DNA of 64,000 nucleotides, taken from Methylibium sp. GTDB taxonomy: Bacteria; Pseudomonadota; Gammaproteobacteria; Burkholderiales; Burkholderiaceae_C. The translations under genes and the position numbers were made by a program. Of the stretch, positions 54,098 through 62,324 are shown one piece after another; positions within the stretch are counted from its first letter, which is position 1, and each line of letters begins with the position of its first letter. The notes under the pieces were generated by a model. It did no database searches. It worked only from the letters and a program-made list of their open reading frames with translations, and was not told where the DNA came from. The stretch is from contig PNNH01000026.1 of assembly GCA_013824165.1 (NCBI GenBank), positions 1 through 64,000 on the forward strand, read 5' to 3'.

Positions 54098-54799
54098 TTA
54101 AGGCCGGGCCTGGGCCGACTGCTGCGCGATCGCGCTGCGCTGGCGCTGCGCCCAGGGTTGTCGCTGCACCAGCCACACCAGCACCCAGCACAGCAAGGCG
54201 GACCACAGGCTGTGGCTCGGGTAATGCGCGCCGCGCGCCATCTGCGCCCAGCCGAACAGCAGACCCATCAGCAGCACGCCGACCAGCAGCGCACGCGCCA
54301 GCCCGGGCCGGTGGCCGCGCCACAGCAGATAGAGGCTGAAGAATGCAAAACCCGCCGCGGCATGGCCGGACGGGAAGCAGTGGCCCGCGCCGCCGTCCAG
54401 CACACCGAACTGCCAATGCGGCACATAGCGCGCCACACCCCCGAACTCGGCCAGATCCCAGGGGCAGCTGGTGCTGCTGACGCGCTTGATCGAGGGCACC
54501 AGCAGCACCGCCAGCAGCGAGGCAACAATCGCCTGCACGCGCTCGCTGCGGCTCGGTCCGTCCAGCCACAAACGCCAGGCATCCAGCACCATCAGCGCCA
54601 GGATGGCCCAGGCCAGCATGCGCCCGCCTTCGTGCAGCAGTCTGCTGGTCAGCCAGGCCTCGCGCCAGGCGAAACCGCTGGCGTCACCCCACAGGCGCAG
54701 CGCGGGCAGGTCCAGGCCGCTCCATTCCCACATCAGGATCAGCAGCAGGGCCGCCAAGGTCCAGCCCAGGTCGCGCCGCATCAGCGCAGCACGGCTCAT
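54098..54799 (-). CDS. PAP2-family membrane phosphatase
   Basis: Inner-membrane phosphatase of 233 aa with about six helices. The acid phosphatase motifs are present: SIKRVSSTSCP (first motif), HCFPSGHAAAGFAFF (PSGH) and RGAHYPSHSLWSA (third motif with the catalytic His). LpxE-type enzymes of this superfamily remove phosphate from lipid A or phosphatidic acid. Its gene overlaps eptA by four bases (ATGA), so the two products are probably made together and act on the same lipids. Confidence 0.9.
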   Translation of the reverse strand: MSRAALMRRDLGWTLAALLLILMWEWSGLDLPALRLWGDASGFAWREAWLTSRLLHEGGRMLAWAILALMVLDAWRLWLDGPSRSERVQAIVASLLAVLLVPSIKRVSSTSCPWDLAEFGGVARYVPHWQFGVLDGGAGHCFPSGHAAAGFAFFSLYLLWRGHRPGLARALLVGVLLMGLLFGWAQMARGAHYPSHSLWSALLCWVLVWLVQRQPWAQRQRSAIAQQSAQARP

Positions 54800-56481
54800 G
54801 AAGGCTGCCTCAGGCAGCTGCGCGTCAGGTCGTAGTCCGGGGCATAGGCCGCGCTGCGCACATCCAGCAGGCCCATCAGGCTGTGGAACAGGTGGTCATG
54901 CGCCGCCGGCTGGGCCGCACGCTTTCTCAGGCAATCGGCGTCAAGGCCACGTGCCGGCTGCCAACCCGGCGAGAACCACATCACCATCGGCACCTGCGTC
55001 TGCACCGCCGGCGCGATGGCGTAAGGCATGCCGTGCAGGAACAGATTGGACTCGCCCAGCGATTCGCCATGATCCGAGACATAGACCAGCGCCGTGTCCA
55101 CCTGAGCGGCCTTGGCCTGCAGGCGCTGAATCAGCCGGGCCAGCAGATGGTCGGTGTAGAGCAGCGCGTTGTCGTAGGCATTGACGATTTCCTCGCGGCT
55201 GCAGTTGCGCAACTCATCGCTCTGGCAGGCCGGCTGGAAGCGCGCAAACGCCGGCGGGTAGCGGCGGAAGTAGGACGGCCCGTGGTTGCCCAGCTGATGC
55301 AGCACCAGCAGCTGCGTGCCCTTGGCCTCGGCCAGACGCTGCTCCAGGCCCAGCAGCAGGCCCTCATCCATGCAGCGGCCCTCGGCGCACAGGCCGGGCG
55401 GGTTCAGCTCGATCACGCTGTCTTGCGGCAGGCCATCGCAGACCCCTTTGCAGCCCGACTGGTTGTCGCGCCAGTGCACGCCGACGCCCGCTCGGGCCAG
55501 CAGGTGCAGCAGCGACTCGCTGCCGCGGATGCGGGCCTCGTCATAGTCGCGCCGGCCGATGGGCGCGAACATGCAGGGCAGCGAGGTCTCGGTATTGGTG
55601 CCGCAGCTCGTGACCTTGGGAAAGTTGATCACGCCGGGCAGCGCCGCCAGCTCGGGCGTGGTCTGGCGCGCATAGCCGTTCAGGCCCCAGTTGGCCGCGC
55701 GTGCGGTTTCGCCGACCACCAGCACCACCAGGCGCGGCTTGGTCTGCGTGGCCCAGCTCGGGCCGGGCTGCGCGTCCAGGCCCAGCGGCTGGCGTGGCGC
55801 TGCAGCGCCTTTGGCCTCGGCGGCGCCCACCGCGGCCAGCGACCAAAGGTAGTTGGCCGGCGTCATCAGGTAGCGCACCTCCTTGTGGTTGCGCATCATG
55901 GACGCGAAGGGCTGGAACACCGACAGCATGGCGCCCACGGCCACCGCCGCCGCCAGCGCCATCCAGCCGATGCGCCACAGCGCCGACTTGAGCAGCGGCT
56001 GGGCACGGATGCGCAGCCGGCTCAGCAGCAGCAGCGGCAGGCCGGCATAGAGCAGCAGGTGCAGGGCCAGCGGCCAGGAGAGCAGTTCGCGCGCCTCGGC
56101 CACATCGCTCTTCATCACATTACGCAGCATGCTCGGGTCCAGATAGACGCCGAAGGACTGCATATAGAAGCTCGCGAAGGCGGTGCCGACGATCAGCAGC
56201 GCCAGCACCGGCTTGACGGTCCAGCGGTTCACGACCAGCCCCAGCAGCAGGAAGTGCAGCGCCAGCAGCAGCAGCGCCAAGGCCGCGGCAAAGCCCCAGG
56301 CACTCGGGTCAGACAGACTGCGTTCGCGCAGCGCCGCGCTGAAGAACAGCCGGTTGGCCGCCAGCAGCCAGAACAGGCTGGCCAGCAGCAGCACCTGTTC
56401 GACGGTGGCAGTGATCATGAAGCGCGGCTCAGCAGCCGCCGCGGTGGCGCGCGAAGAAGAGAGTCGGGACCCGATTTGCAT
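54796..56481 (-). CDS. eptA: Lipid A phosphoethanolamine transferase (EptA/MCR-like)
   Basis: Inner-membrane enzyme of 561 aa that adds phosphoethanolamine to lipid A, lowering its charge and polymyxin affinity. Five N-terminal helices occupy about residues 25-210. The sulfatase-fold catalytic domain follows, with the metal site VVGETARAANWGLNGYAR, the phospho-acceptor Thr in SCGTNTETSLPCMF (about residue 297), and YVSDHGESLGE near the end. Several Cys pairs fit the usual disulfides. The start may be 56481 or 56418. With PAP2 it makes an eptA-pap2 pair, as found beside mcr-1. Confidence 0.93.
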   Translation of the reverse strand: MQIGSRLSSSRATAAAAEPRFMITATVEQVLLLASLFWLLAANRLFFSAALRERSLSDPSAWGFAAALALLLLALHFLLLGLVVNRWTVKPVLALLIVGTAFASFYMQSFGVYLDPSMLRNVMKSDVAEARELLSWPLALHLLLYAGLPLLLLSRLRIRAQPLLKSALWRIGWMALAAAVAVGAMLSVFQPFASMMRNHKEVRYLMTPANYLWSLAAVGAAEAKGAAAPRQPLGLDAQPGPSWATQTKPRLVVLVVGETARAANWGLNGYARQTTPELAALPGVINFPKVTSCGTNTETSLPCMFAPIGRRDYDEARIRGSESLLHLLARAGVGVHWRDNQSGCKGVCDGLPQDSVIELNPPGLCAEGRCMDEGLLLGLEQRLAEAKGTQLLVLHQLGNHGPSYFRRYPPAFARFQPACQSDELRNCSREEIVNAYDNALLYTDHLLARLIQRLQAKAAQVDTALVYVSDHGESLGESNLFLHGMPYAIAPAVQTQVPMVMWFSPGWQPARGLDADCLRKRAAQPAAHDHLFHSLMGLLDVRSAAYAPDYDLTRSCLRQPS

Positions 56482-56584
56482 GCCCGTGATGCTGCGGGCT
56501 GCACCTGAAGCTGGACTTAAGCCAGCTTGCAGCCACGAGTTTGCGCTATGGTGCCGTCAAAGCCCGTCCCGCCCTGACAACCCG

Positions 56585-57868
56585 ATGCAAGCCCTCCCCT
56601 CCATCCGCACCCGCCTGGCCCATGCGCTGCTGGGCTGGTCCTTGCTGTTCAGCCTGTGCATCGCGCTGGCGGTCTGGCTGGCGGCCCGGCATGAAGCCGA
56701 AGAACTACTGGACGACAGCCTGCGCGCCTCGGCCGAAGTGCTGAGCAGCGTGCTGCGTCCGCTGGCCGAGGCTCCGGTGCCGCAGCTGGAGAAACCGCTG
56801 CAGGCCACGCTGCCCAGTGCCGGCCACCGTTTCGCCTGGCAGTTGGTGGCACCCGACGAGCGGGTGCTGCTGCGCTCGGCCGGCGCGCCCGTGCAAGCCT
56901 GGGCGGTCGAGCCGGGCAGCGATCTGACCACGCTGCCCGGCTGGCATGTGCATGCCACACCGCTGGGCGCTGGCGGCCGCATGCTCTACGTGGCCCAGTC
57001 ACACGAGGAGCGGATCGAGGCCGCGATGGAGGTCACTCTCAGCGCCGTGCTGGCGGCGCTGGCAGTGGCGCTGCTGGGCCATGTGTGGCTACGCGCCAGG
57101 GTCAACCACGAGCTGGCGCCGCTACAGGCGCTGTCGCGCCGCCTCGCCAGCCATGACCCGCTGCAGCCAGGCGCCAGCCTGGGACCGGCTGCGCGGCTGG
57201 AGCTGCAACCCATGCACGAAGCCATCGATGAGCTGGGCCGGCGCCTGGCACGGCGCCTGGTCAGCGAGCGCGCCTTCGCGGCCCACGCGGCGCATGCGCT
57301 GCGCACGCCGCTGGCCGGCATCGATGTGCAGCTGGCCGTGGCCCTGCGCGAAGCGCCTGCGACGCTGCAGCCCCGCCTGCAACGTGTGCGCGAGGCGGCC
57401 CACCGATTGCAGCGCGTGGTGGTGGCGCTGCTGGCCCTGTTTCGCAGCAGCGAAGACCCCAAGTTGCAGACGGTCGACCTGGCGGCCCTGTGCAGCCGGC
57501 TGCAGGTCGAAGGTCTGCAGCTGAAGGTGGACGCCGGCCTGATGCTGCGGGCCGATCCCGATCTGCTGTCGGCCGCCTTGCTGAACCTGCTGGACAACGC
57601 GCTGCGCCATGGCGCGCAGCAGGTGCACATCAGCCTGCCGGCACCCCAGACCGTGCGCCTCGTCGACGACGGCCACGGTTGCACCCCCGAGCGCCGGGCC
57701 GCCTTGCGCCAGGGCTTGCAGGCGCAGCGCCAGGGCAGCAGCGAACGGGTCGACCCGGCCAGCGGCGGACTGGGCCTGCTGCTGGCCGATCTGGTGGCCC
57801 GCGCACATGGCGGCGGACTTGAATTGCCCGAGGTCGAGCAGGGCTTCGCGGTCGAGTTGAGGCTCTGA
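56585..57868 (+). CDS. Sensor histidine kinase
   Basis: Membrane kinase of 427 aa. Two transmembrane helices (about 14-37 and 160-180) flank a 120-residue periplasmic sensor. The HisKA site is FAAHAAHALRTPLAGID (phospho-acceptor His near residue 238). The ATPase domain has the N box LLNLLDNALRHGA, the D box LVDDGHGCTPE and a G box SGGLGLLLADLVARAHGG. The class resembles QseC/PmrB-like kinases. No response-regulator gene lies next to it. It is divergent from eptA, sharing a 100-bp intergenic region, so control of lipid A modification is a plausible role. Confidence 0.9.
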   Translation: MQALPSIRTRLAHALLGWSLLFSLCIALAVWLAARHEAEELLDDSLRASAEVLSSVLRPLAEAPVPQLEKPLQATLPSAGHRFAWQLVAPDERVLLRSAGAPVQAWAVEPGSDLTTLPGWHVHATPLGAGGRMLYVAQSHEERIEAAMEVTLSAVLAALAVALLGHVWLRARVNHELAPLQALSRRLASHDPLQPGASLGPAARLELQPMHEAIDELGRRLARRLVSERAFAAHAAHALRTPLAGIDVQLAVALREAPATLQPRLQRVREAAHRLQRVVVALLALFRSSEDPKLQTVDLAALCSRLQVEGLQLKVDAGLMLRADPDLLSAALLNLLDNALRHGAQQVHISLPAPQTVRLVDDGHGCTPERRAALRQGLQAQRQGSSERVDPASGGLGLLLADLVARAHGGGLELPEVEQGFAVELRL

Positions 57869-57882
57869 GCACCGAGCGCCCC

Positions 57883-58728
57883 ATGGACACTGCCTCCCCG
57901 CTGCGCCGGCCTGGCCCATATTTGCCGACCCTCGGGCCTGCCCTGTTGCTGCTGCTCTCGCTGTTGCTGCTGCTGAGCGGCTGCGCAGCGCTGGACCGCG
58001 CGGCACCCGAGCGCATCCACGCCGGCATCGACTACCAGCGGCTGACACCGCGGCCTGATCAAGTGCTCCATCTGCTGCGCATCGATCTGCAGCATCCTGG
58101 ACTGCAGCTGGCCCTGAGCCCGCAGGACGAGCGCGGCCTGGCGATTGACCAGATGCCCAGCGCGCGGCGTGCGTTGGTGGCGGTGAACGCCTCCTTCTTC
58201 GACCGCAGCTTCCGCCCGCGCGGCCTGACGCGCTCGGACGGCCAGGACTGGCCCGAGGTGATGGCCGCGGCCAACAGCCCGCTGCTGGATTGCGACCGCC
58301 AGCAGCGCTGCCAGCTGCAGCTGCGCCTGCCGCCGACGCTGAGCGGGCACGACAGCTGGACCGCGGTGGCCGGCACGCCCTGGCTGGTCGAGCAGAGCCG
58401 GGCACGCAGCGCGGCCGACGATGCCGGCTGCCCGGGCCTGTGCCAGCAGACCCATCCGCGCACCGCCGTCGGCCTGGACGCCTCGGGGCGCTGGCTGATG
58501 CTGGTACTGGCCGAGGGGCGGCGAGGCGAGGTGGCCGGCCTGCGCCTGGCCGAGCTGGCAGCGCTGATGCAGCAGCATGGCGCGCACCAGGCGCTGAACC
58601 TGGACGGCGGCGGCAGCAGCACCCTGCTGATCCGCGGCGAGGCGCGCATGGCTCGTCCCTTCAATGAGGCGGCGCAGCGGCGCATCGCCAATGCCTTGCT
58701 GGTGCTGGAGCGCGCCGGCGGGCGCTGA
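57883..58728 (+). CDS. Phosphodiester glycosidase (NAGPA-like) lipoprotein
   Basis: Envelope lipoprotein of 281 aa: a long Leu-rich helix ends in LLSGCAAL with lipid-bearing Cys near residue 37. The DUF2233/NAGPA catalytic fold follows with VAVNASFFDRSF, HPRTAVGLDASGRWLMLVL and NLDGGGSSTLLIR, the family's active-site segments. NAGPA-type enzymes remove GlcNAc from phosphodiester-linked sugars and bacterial members are thought to act on wall-linked sugar phosphates or similar glycans. It begins 14 bp after the kinase stop and is followed by MurQ, suggesting a role in wall recycling. Confidence 0.88.
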   Translation: MDTASPLRRPGPYLPTLGPALLLLLSLLLLLSGCAALDRAAPERIHAGIDYQRLTPRPDQVLHLLRIDLQHPGLQLALSPQDERGLAIDQMPSARRALVAVNASFFDRSFRPRGLTRSDGQDWPEVMAAANSPLLDCDRQQRCQLQLRLPPTLSGHDSWTAVAGTPWLVEQSRARSAADDAGCPGLCQQTHPRTAVGLDASGRWLMLVLAEGRRGEVAGLRLAELAALMQQHGAHQALNLDGGGSSTLLIRGEARMARPFNEAAQRRIANALLVLERAGGR

Positions 58729-58859
58729 TCTGCGCTGATTCGCCCCGGTCCGCCCCGGTTCCGATTACCCCCAGTTATGCCCGCGGCCCAGACATTCATT
58801 CGTCGCTGCGGATGCAGACCACTAGAGTGCCACTTTCCCTGCCCCACCCCTTGATGCCG

Positions 58860-59750
58860 ATGCTGAAGACCGAAACCCCCAGCGAGCGCGACACCGAACT
58901 CGACCAGTACGACAGCGCCCAACTGCTGAGCGTGCTGATCGACGACCAGCTGGGTGCGGTGGCGGCAGTGCGCCGCGCGCTCCCCGCGCTGACTAAGGCG
59001 GTGGACGCGGCACTGCCCCGCATCGAGGCCGGCGGACGCCTGCTCTATGCCGGCGCCGGCACCTCCGGTCGGCTGGGCGTGCTCGATAGCGTCGAGCTGC
59101 ACCCCACCTTCTCCTGGCCGCGCGAGCGCGCGGTGGCGGTGCTGGCGGGTGGCGAATCGGCGATGTTCGTGGCGGTCGAAGGCGCGGAAGACGATGAGGC
59201 CCAGGGCGCCGCCGATGTGCAAGCGCTGCAGCCCGGCCCCAACGATGTGCTGCTGGCGCTGGCCGCCTCGGGCGGCACGCCCTATGTGCTGGGCGCCTTG
59301 CGCGCAGCCCGCGCCGCCGGTGCGCTGGCAGTGGGTTTTGCCAACAACGCCGGTGCGCCGGTGCTGGCCGCGGCCGAGATCGGCGTGCTGCTGGATACCG
59401 GGGCCGAGGTGATCTCGGGTAGCACGCGGCTGAAGGCCGGCAGCGCGCAGAAGATGGCGCTGAACAGTTTTTCCAGCGCGCTGATGGTGCGGCTGGGCAA
59501 GGTCTACGGCAATCTGATGGTCGACCTGAAAGCCACCAATGCCAAGCTGGTGCGGCGTGCGGTGGCGCTGACCATGCGCGCCGCCGAAGTGGATGAGGCG
59601 CAGGCCCGCGCGGTGCTGGAGCAGTGCGGCTATCACGTCAAGACCGCGGTGGTCGCGCTGCGCCTGGGCGTGGATGTGGCCAGCGCCACGCAAGCCCTGG
59701 CGCAGACCGGCGGCCGGGTGCGCGCCGCACTGGCGGCTCGGGCCGAGTGA
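58860..59750 (+). CDS. murQ: N-acetylmuramic acid 6-phosphate etherase
   Basis: Cleaves the lactyl ether of MurNAc-6-phosphate to GlcNAc-6-phosphate and D-lactate. The SIS-domain protein has about 296 aa. It begins LKTETPSERDTELDQYDSAQLLSVLI, followed by RLLYAGAGTSGRLGVLDSVELHPTF with the catalytic Glu in DSVELHP. The region VISGSTRLKAGSAQKMALN holds the second conserved loop. Start 58860 (or 58854) is set by the conserved LKTE start; the ATG at 58812 is further upstream. It is encoded in the same direction as the NAGPA-like gene. Confidence 0.95.
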   Translation: MLKTETPSERDTELDQYDSAQLLSVLIDDQLGAVAAVRRALPALTKAVDAALPRIEAGGRLLYAGAGTSGRLGVLDSVELHPTFSWPRERAVAVLAGGESAMFVAVEGAEDDEAQGAADVQALQPGPNDVLLALAASGGTPYVLGALRAARAAGALAVGFANNAGAPVLAAAEIGVLLDTGAEVISGSTRLKAGSAQKMALNSFSSALMVRLGKVYGNLMVDLKATNAKLVRRAVALTMRAAEVDEAQARAVLEQCGYHVKTAVVALRLGVDVASATQALAQTGGRVRAALAARAE

Positions 59751-59886
59751 AAACCCGGCCCGGCTACGCGCTCGCCGGGCCTGACAAGGGGCCGAGAATG
59801 CGCGGCTCAGAATCAACATCCCGCAGCGCACCGGCCACCGGCCAGGCGCTCTTCGCCCACACCCCGAGCAGCAGGCCCAGAAGCGC

Positions 59887-61191
59887 ATGAGCGAGCACAT
59901 CCAGACACCGCCGACCCGCAATCCCTGGGCCTGGATTCCCAGCCTCTATTTCGGCCAGGCCATGCCCTATCTGGTCGTCATGACGCTGTCGGTGGTCATG
60001 TACAAGAACCTTGAGGTCTCCAACGCCGAGATCGCGCTGTACACCAGCTGGCTCTACCTGCCCTGGGTGATCAAGCCGCTGTGGTCGCCCCTGATCGAGA
60101 TCTTCGGCACCAAGCGGCGCTGGATCACCGTGCTGCAGTTTCTGGTGGGTGCCAGCCTGGCGCTGGTGGCCTTGTCGGTGCCGGCGCCCAAGTTCTTCCA
60201 GCTGACGCTGGCGATGTTCTGGCTGATGGCCTTTGCCTCGGCCTCGCATGACATTGCCGCCGACGGCTTCTACATGCTGGCGCTCAAGACCCACCAGCAG
60301 GCGGCCTTCGTCGGCGTGCGCTCCACCTTCTACCGCCTGGCCAATATTGGCGGCCAGGGCGGCCTGGTCTATCTGGCCGGCGAGCTGCAGGAACGCACCG
60401 GCAGCATGACGACGGCCTGGAGCATCGTGTTCTTTATCCTGGCCGGCTTCTTCGTCGCGATGGCGGCCTATCACCAGTGGGCCCTGCCCCGGCCGGCCGT
60501 GGACCAGCCGCGCGCCCGCGGCGGGCAAGACTGGTTGACCGAGTTCCTGGCCGTGTTCGCAGCCTTCTTCCGCAAGCCGGGCATCGCGCTGTTCCTGGCT
60601 TTTCTGCTGCTGTACCGCTTTCCGGAAGCGCAGCTGCTGAAGCTGGCCACTCCCTTTTTGCTGGACAAGCTGGAGGCCGGCGGCCTGGCCCTGACGACCA
60701 AGCAGCTGGGCATCGCCTATGGCACGGTGGGGCTGACGGCGCTGACGCTGGGCGGCCTGCTGGGTGGCTGGGTCATCTCCCGCATCGGCCTGGGCCGGGC
60801 GCTGTGGCCCATGGTGCTGGCCATCAATGTGCCCAATATCGTCTACGTGCTGATGGCGGCCTGGCCGACCGGCAATCTGTGGCTGATCAGCGCCGCCATC
60901 GCTTTCGAGCAGTTCGGCTACGGCCTGGGCTTCGCCGCCTATCTGCTGGTGATGATTTATGTGGCCGAAGGCGAGCACAAGACCGCGCACTACGCCCTCT
61001 GCACCGGCTTCATGGCGCTGGGCATGATGCTGCCCGGCATGTGGAGCGGCTGGCTGCAGGAGCAGCTGGGCTATCTGAACTTCTTCATCTGGGTGCTGAT
61101 CGCCACGGTGCCCTCGTTTGCGGTGGCCGCGCTGATCAAGGTGCCGGCCGAGTTCGGCAAGAAGACCGACGATGAGGCCGACGCCCGATGA
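59887..61191 (+). CDS. ampG: AmpG-like MFS muropeptide permease
   Basis: Membrane protein of 434 aa with about 12 helices. It begins PWAWIPSLYFGQAMPYLVVMTLSVVMYKNL; the loop LPWVIKPLWSPLIEIFGTKRRWI is the MFS motif of AmpG-type carriers, and SASHDIAADGFYMLALK matches the DIAADGY-like motif. AmpG imports GlcNAc-anhydroMurNAc muropeptides. The assignment to muropeptide versus another substrate rests on sequence class and on its place between murQ and other recycling genes. It overlaps the next gene by four bases. Confidence 0.86.
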   Translation: MSEHIQTPPTRNPWAWIPSLYFGQAMPYLVVMTLSVVMYKNLEVSNAEIALYTSWLYLPWVIKPLWSPLIEIFGTKRRWITVLQFLVGASLALVALSVPAPKFFQLTLAMFWLMAFASASHDIAADGFYMLALKTHQQAAFVGVRSTFYRLANIGGQGGLVYLAGELQERTGSMTTAWSIVFFILAGFFVAMAAYHQWALPRPAVDQPRARGGQDWLTEFLAVFAAFFRKPGIALFLAFLLLYRFPEAQLLKLATPFLLDKLEAGGLALTTKQLGIAYGTVGLTALTLGGLLGGWVISRIGLGRALWPMVLAINVPNIVYVLMAAWPTGNLWLISAAIAFEQFGYGLGFAAYLLVMIYVAEGEHKTAHYALCTGFMALGMMLPGMWSGWLQEQLGYLNFFIWVLIATVPSFAVAALIKVPAEFGKKTDDEADAR

Positions 61192-62324
61192 ACGCCCGCG
61201 TGCTGTCGCTGGATGCCTTCCGCGGCTTCACGATCGCGGCCATGCTGCTGGTCAACAACCCAGGCGACTGGGGCCATCTATATGGCCCGCTGGCCCATGC
61301 GCCCTGGCATGGCTGGACCTTCACCGACTGGATATTTCCCTTCTTCGTCTTCATCAGCGGCATGGCCATGCCCATCAGCCTGGGCCGCCGCGCGGCGCTG
61401 GGCGATGACAAGCTGAGGCTGCTGGCGCAGACCGCCCGCCGCGCCGCCACCATCATCGCCATCGGCCTGCTGCTGAACTGGATTCCGGCCTTCAACCTGG
61501 CCGAGCTGCGCATCCCCGGCGTGCTGCAGCGCCTGGGCCTGTGCACGCTGCTGGCTGCGCCCATCGTTCTGTGGTGGGGCTGGCGCGGCCAGCTGGCCTG
61601 GGCGCTGGGCCTTCTCGCCGCCTATGCAGCGGCCATGCTGCTGATTCCGGTGCCTGGCGCGGATGGCATCGTGCGCACGGGCGCGCTGCTGCCGGGCCAG
61701 GACCTGGGCGCGTTCATCGACCGCGCGCTGCTGGGCGAAGCCCATCTGTGGAAGCAGGCCAAGACCTGGGACCCCGAGGGCCTGCTGTCCACCGTGCCGG
61801 CCGTCGCCACCCAGCTGTTCGGCGTGCTGGCCGGCCAGTGGCTGCTGAGCCGGCGCGAGCCGGGCGAGAAGGCGATGTGGTTCATGGTGTCAGGTCTTGC
61901 CTGCCTGTGGATCGGCCAGCTGCTGGACGCCTGGCTGATGCCGATCAACAAGAACCTGTGGACGCCGTCCTATGTGTTCGCGATGGCGGGCTGGGCGCAG
62001 CTGGTGTTCGCCTGCTGCTACTGGTTGCTGGACGCGATGCCGCTGCCGCTGGCGCGCGCCCGCATGGCGCGGCTGGCCAAGCCGCTGCTGGTGTTCGGCA
62101 TGAACGCGCTGTTCATCTTTGCGCTCTCGGGCCTGGTGGCCAAGCTGCTGGGCTTCATCAAACCCGACGGCCAGCACTCGCTGAAGGCTCTGCTCTACGC
62201 GCCGATCCAGCAGCTGGGTCTGGCACCGGTGAACGCCTCGCTGCTGTATGCACTGGGATTCTTGTCCGCCATGTATGCCGTGGCCTGGTTGATGTGGAAA
62301 AAACAATGGTTCATCAAAGTCTGA
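61188..62324 (+). CDS. nagX: NagX-like membrane acyltransferase (DUF5009/HGSNAT family)
   Basis: Membrane protein of 378 aa with about ten helices. The start RVLSLDAFRGFTIAAMLLVNNPGDWGHLY and DWIFPFFVFISGMAMPISLG motifs are those of the heparan-alpha-glucosaminide N-acetyltransferase-like (YeiB/NagX) family. Members in gene clusters for GlcNAc or muramyl sugars are thought to transfer acetyl groups to amino sugars. It is translationally coupled to the AmpG-like gene (ATGA overlap) and to the glycosidase gene, which overlaps its end by 19 bases. Confidence 0.87.
   Translation: MNARVLSLDAFRGFTIAAMLLVNNPGDWGHLYGPLAHAPWHGWTFTDWIFPFFVFISGMAMPISLGRRAALGDDKLRLLAQTARRAATIIAIGLLLNWIPAFNLAELRIPGVLQRLGLCTLLAAPIVLWWGWRGQLAWALGLLAAYAAAMLLIPVPGADGIVRTGALLPGQDLGAFIDRALLGEAHLWKQAKTWDPEGLLSTVPAVATQLFGVLAGQWLLSRREPGEKAMWFMVSGLACLWIGQLLDAWLMPINKNLWTPSYVFAMAGWAQLVFACCYWLLDAMPLPLARARMARLAKPLLVFGMNALFIFALSGLVAKLLGFIKPDGQHSLKALLYAPIQQLGLAPVNASLLYALGFLSAMYAVAWLMWKKQWFIKV

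Noticed and set aside
54796..56481. Labelling the phosphoethanolamine transferase as an acquired MCR gene.
   Set aside because: No insertion sequence, mobilisation gene or composition break lies near it; the family is also a normal chromosomal EptA. Only phylogeny could decide.
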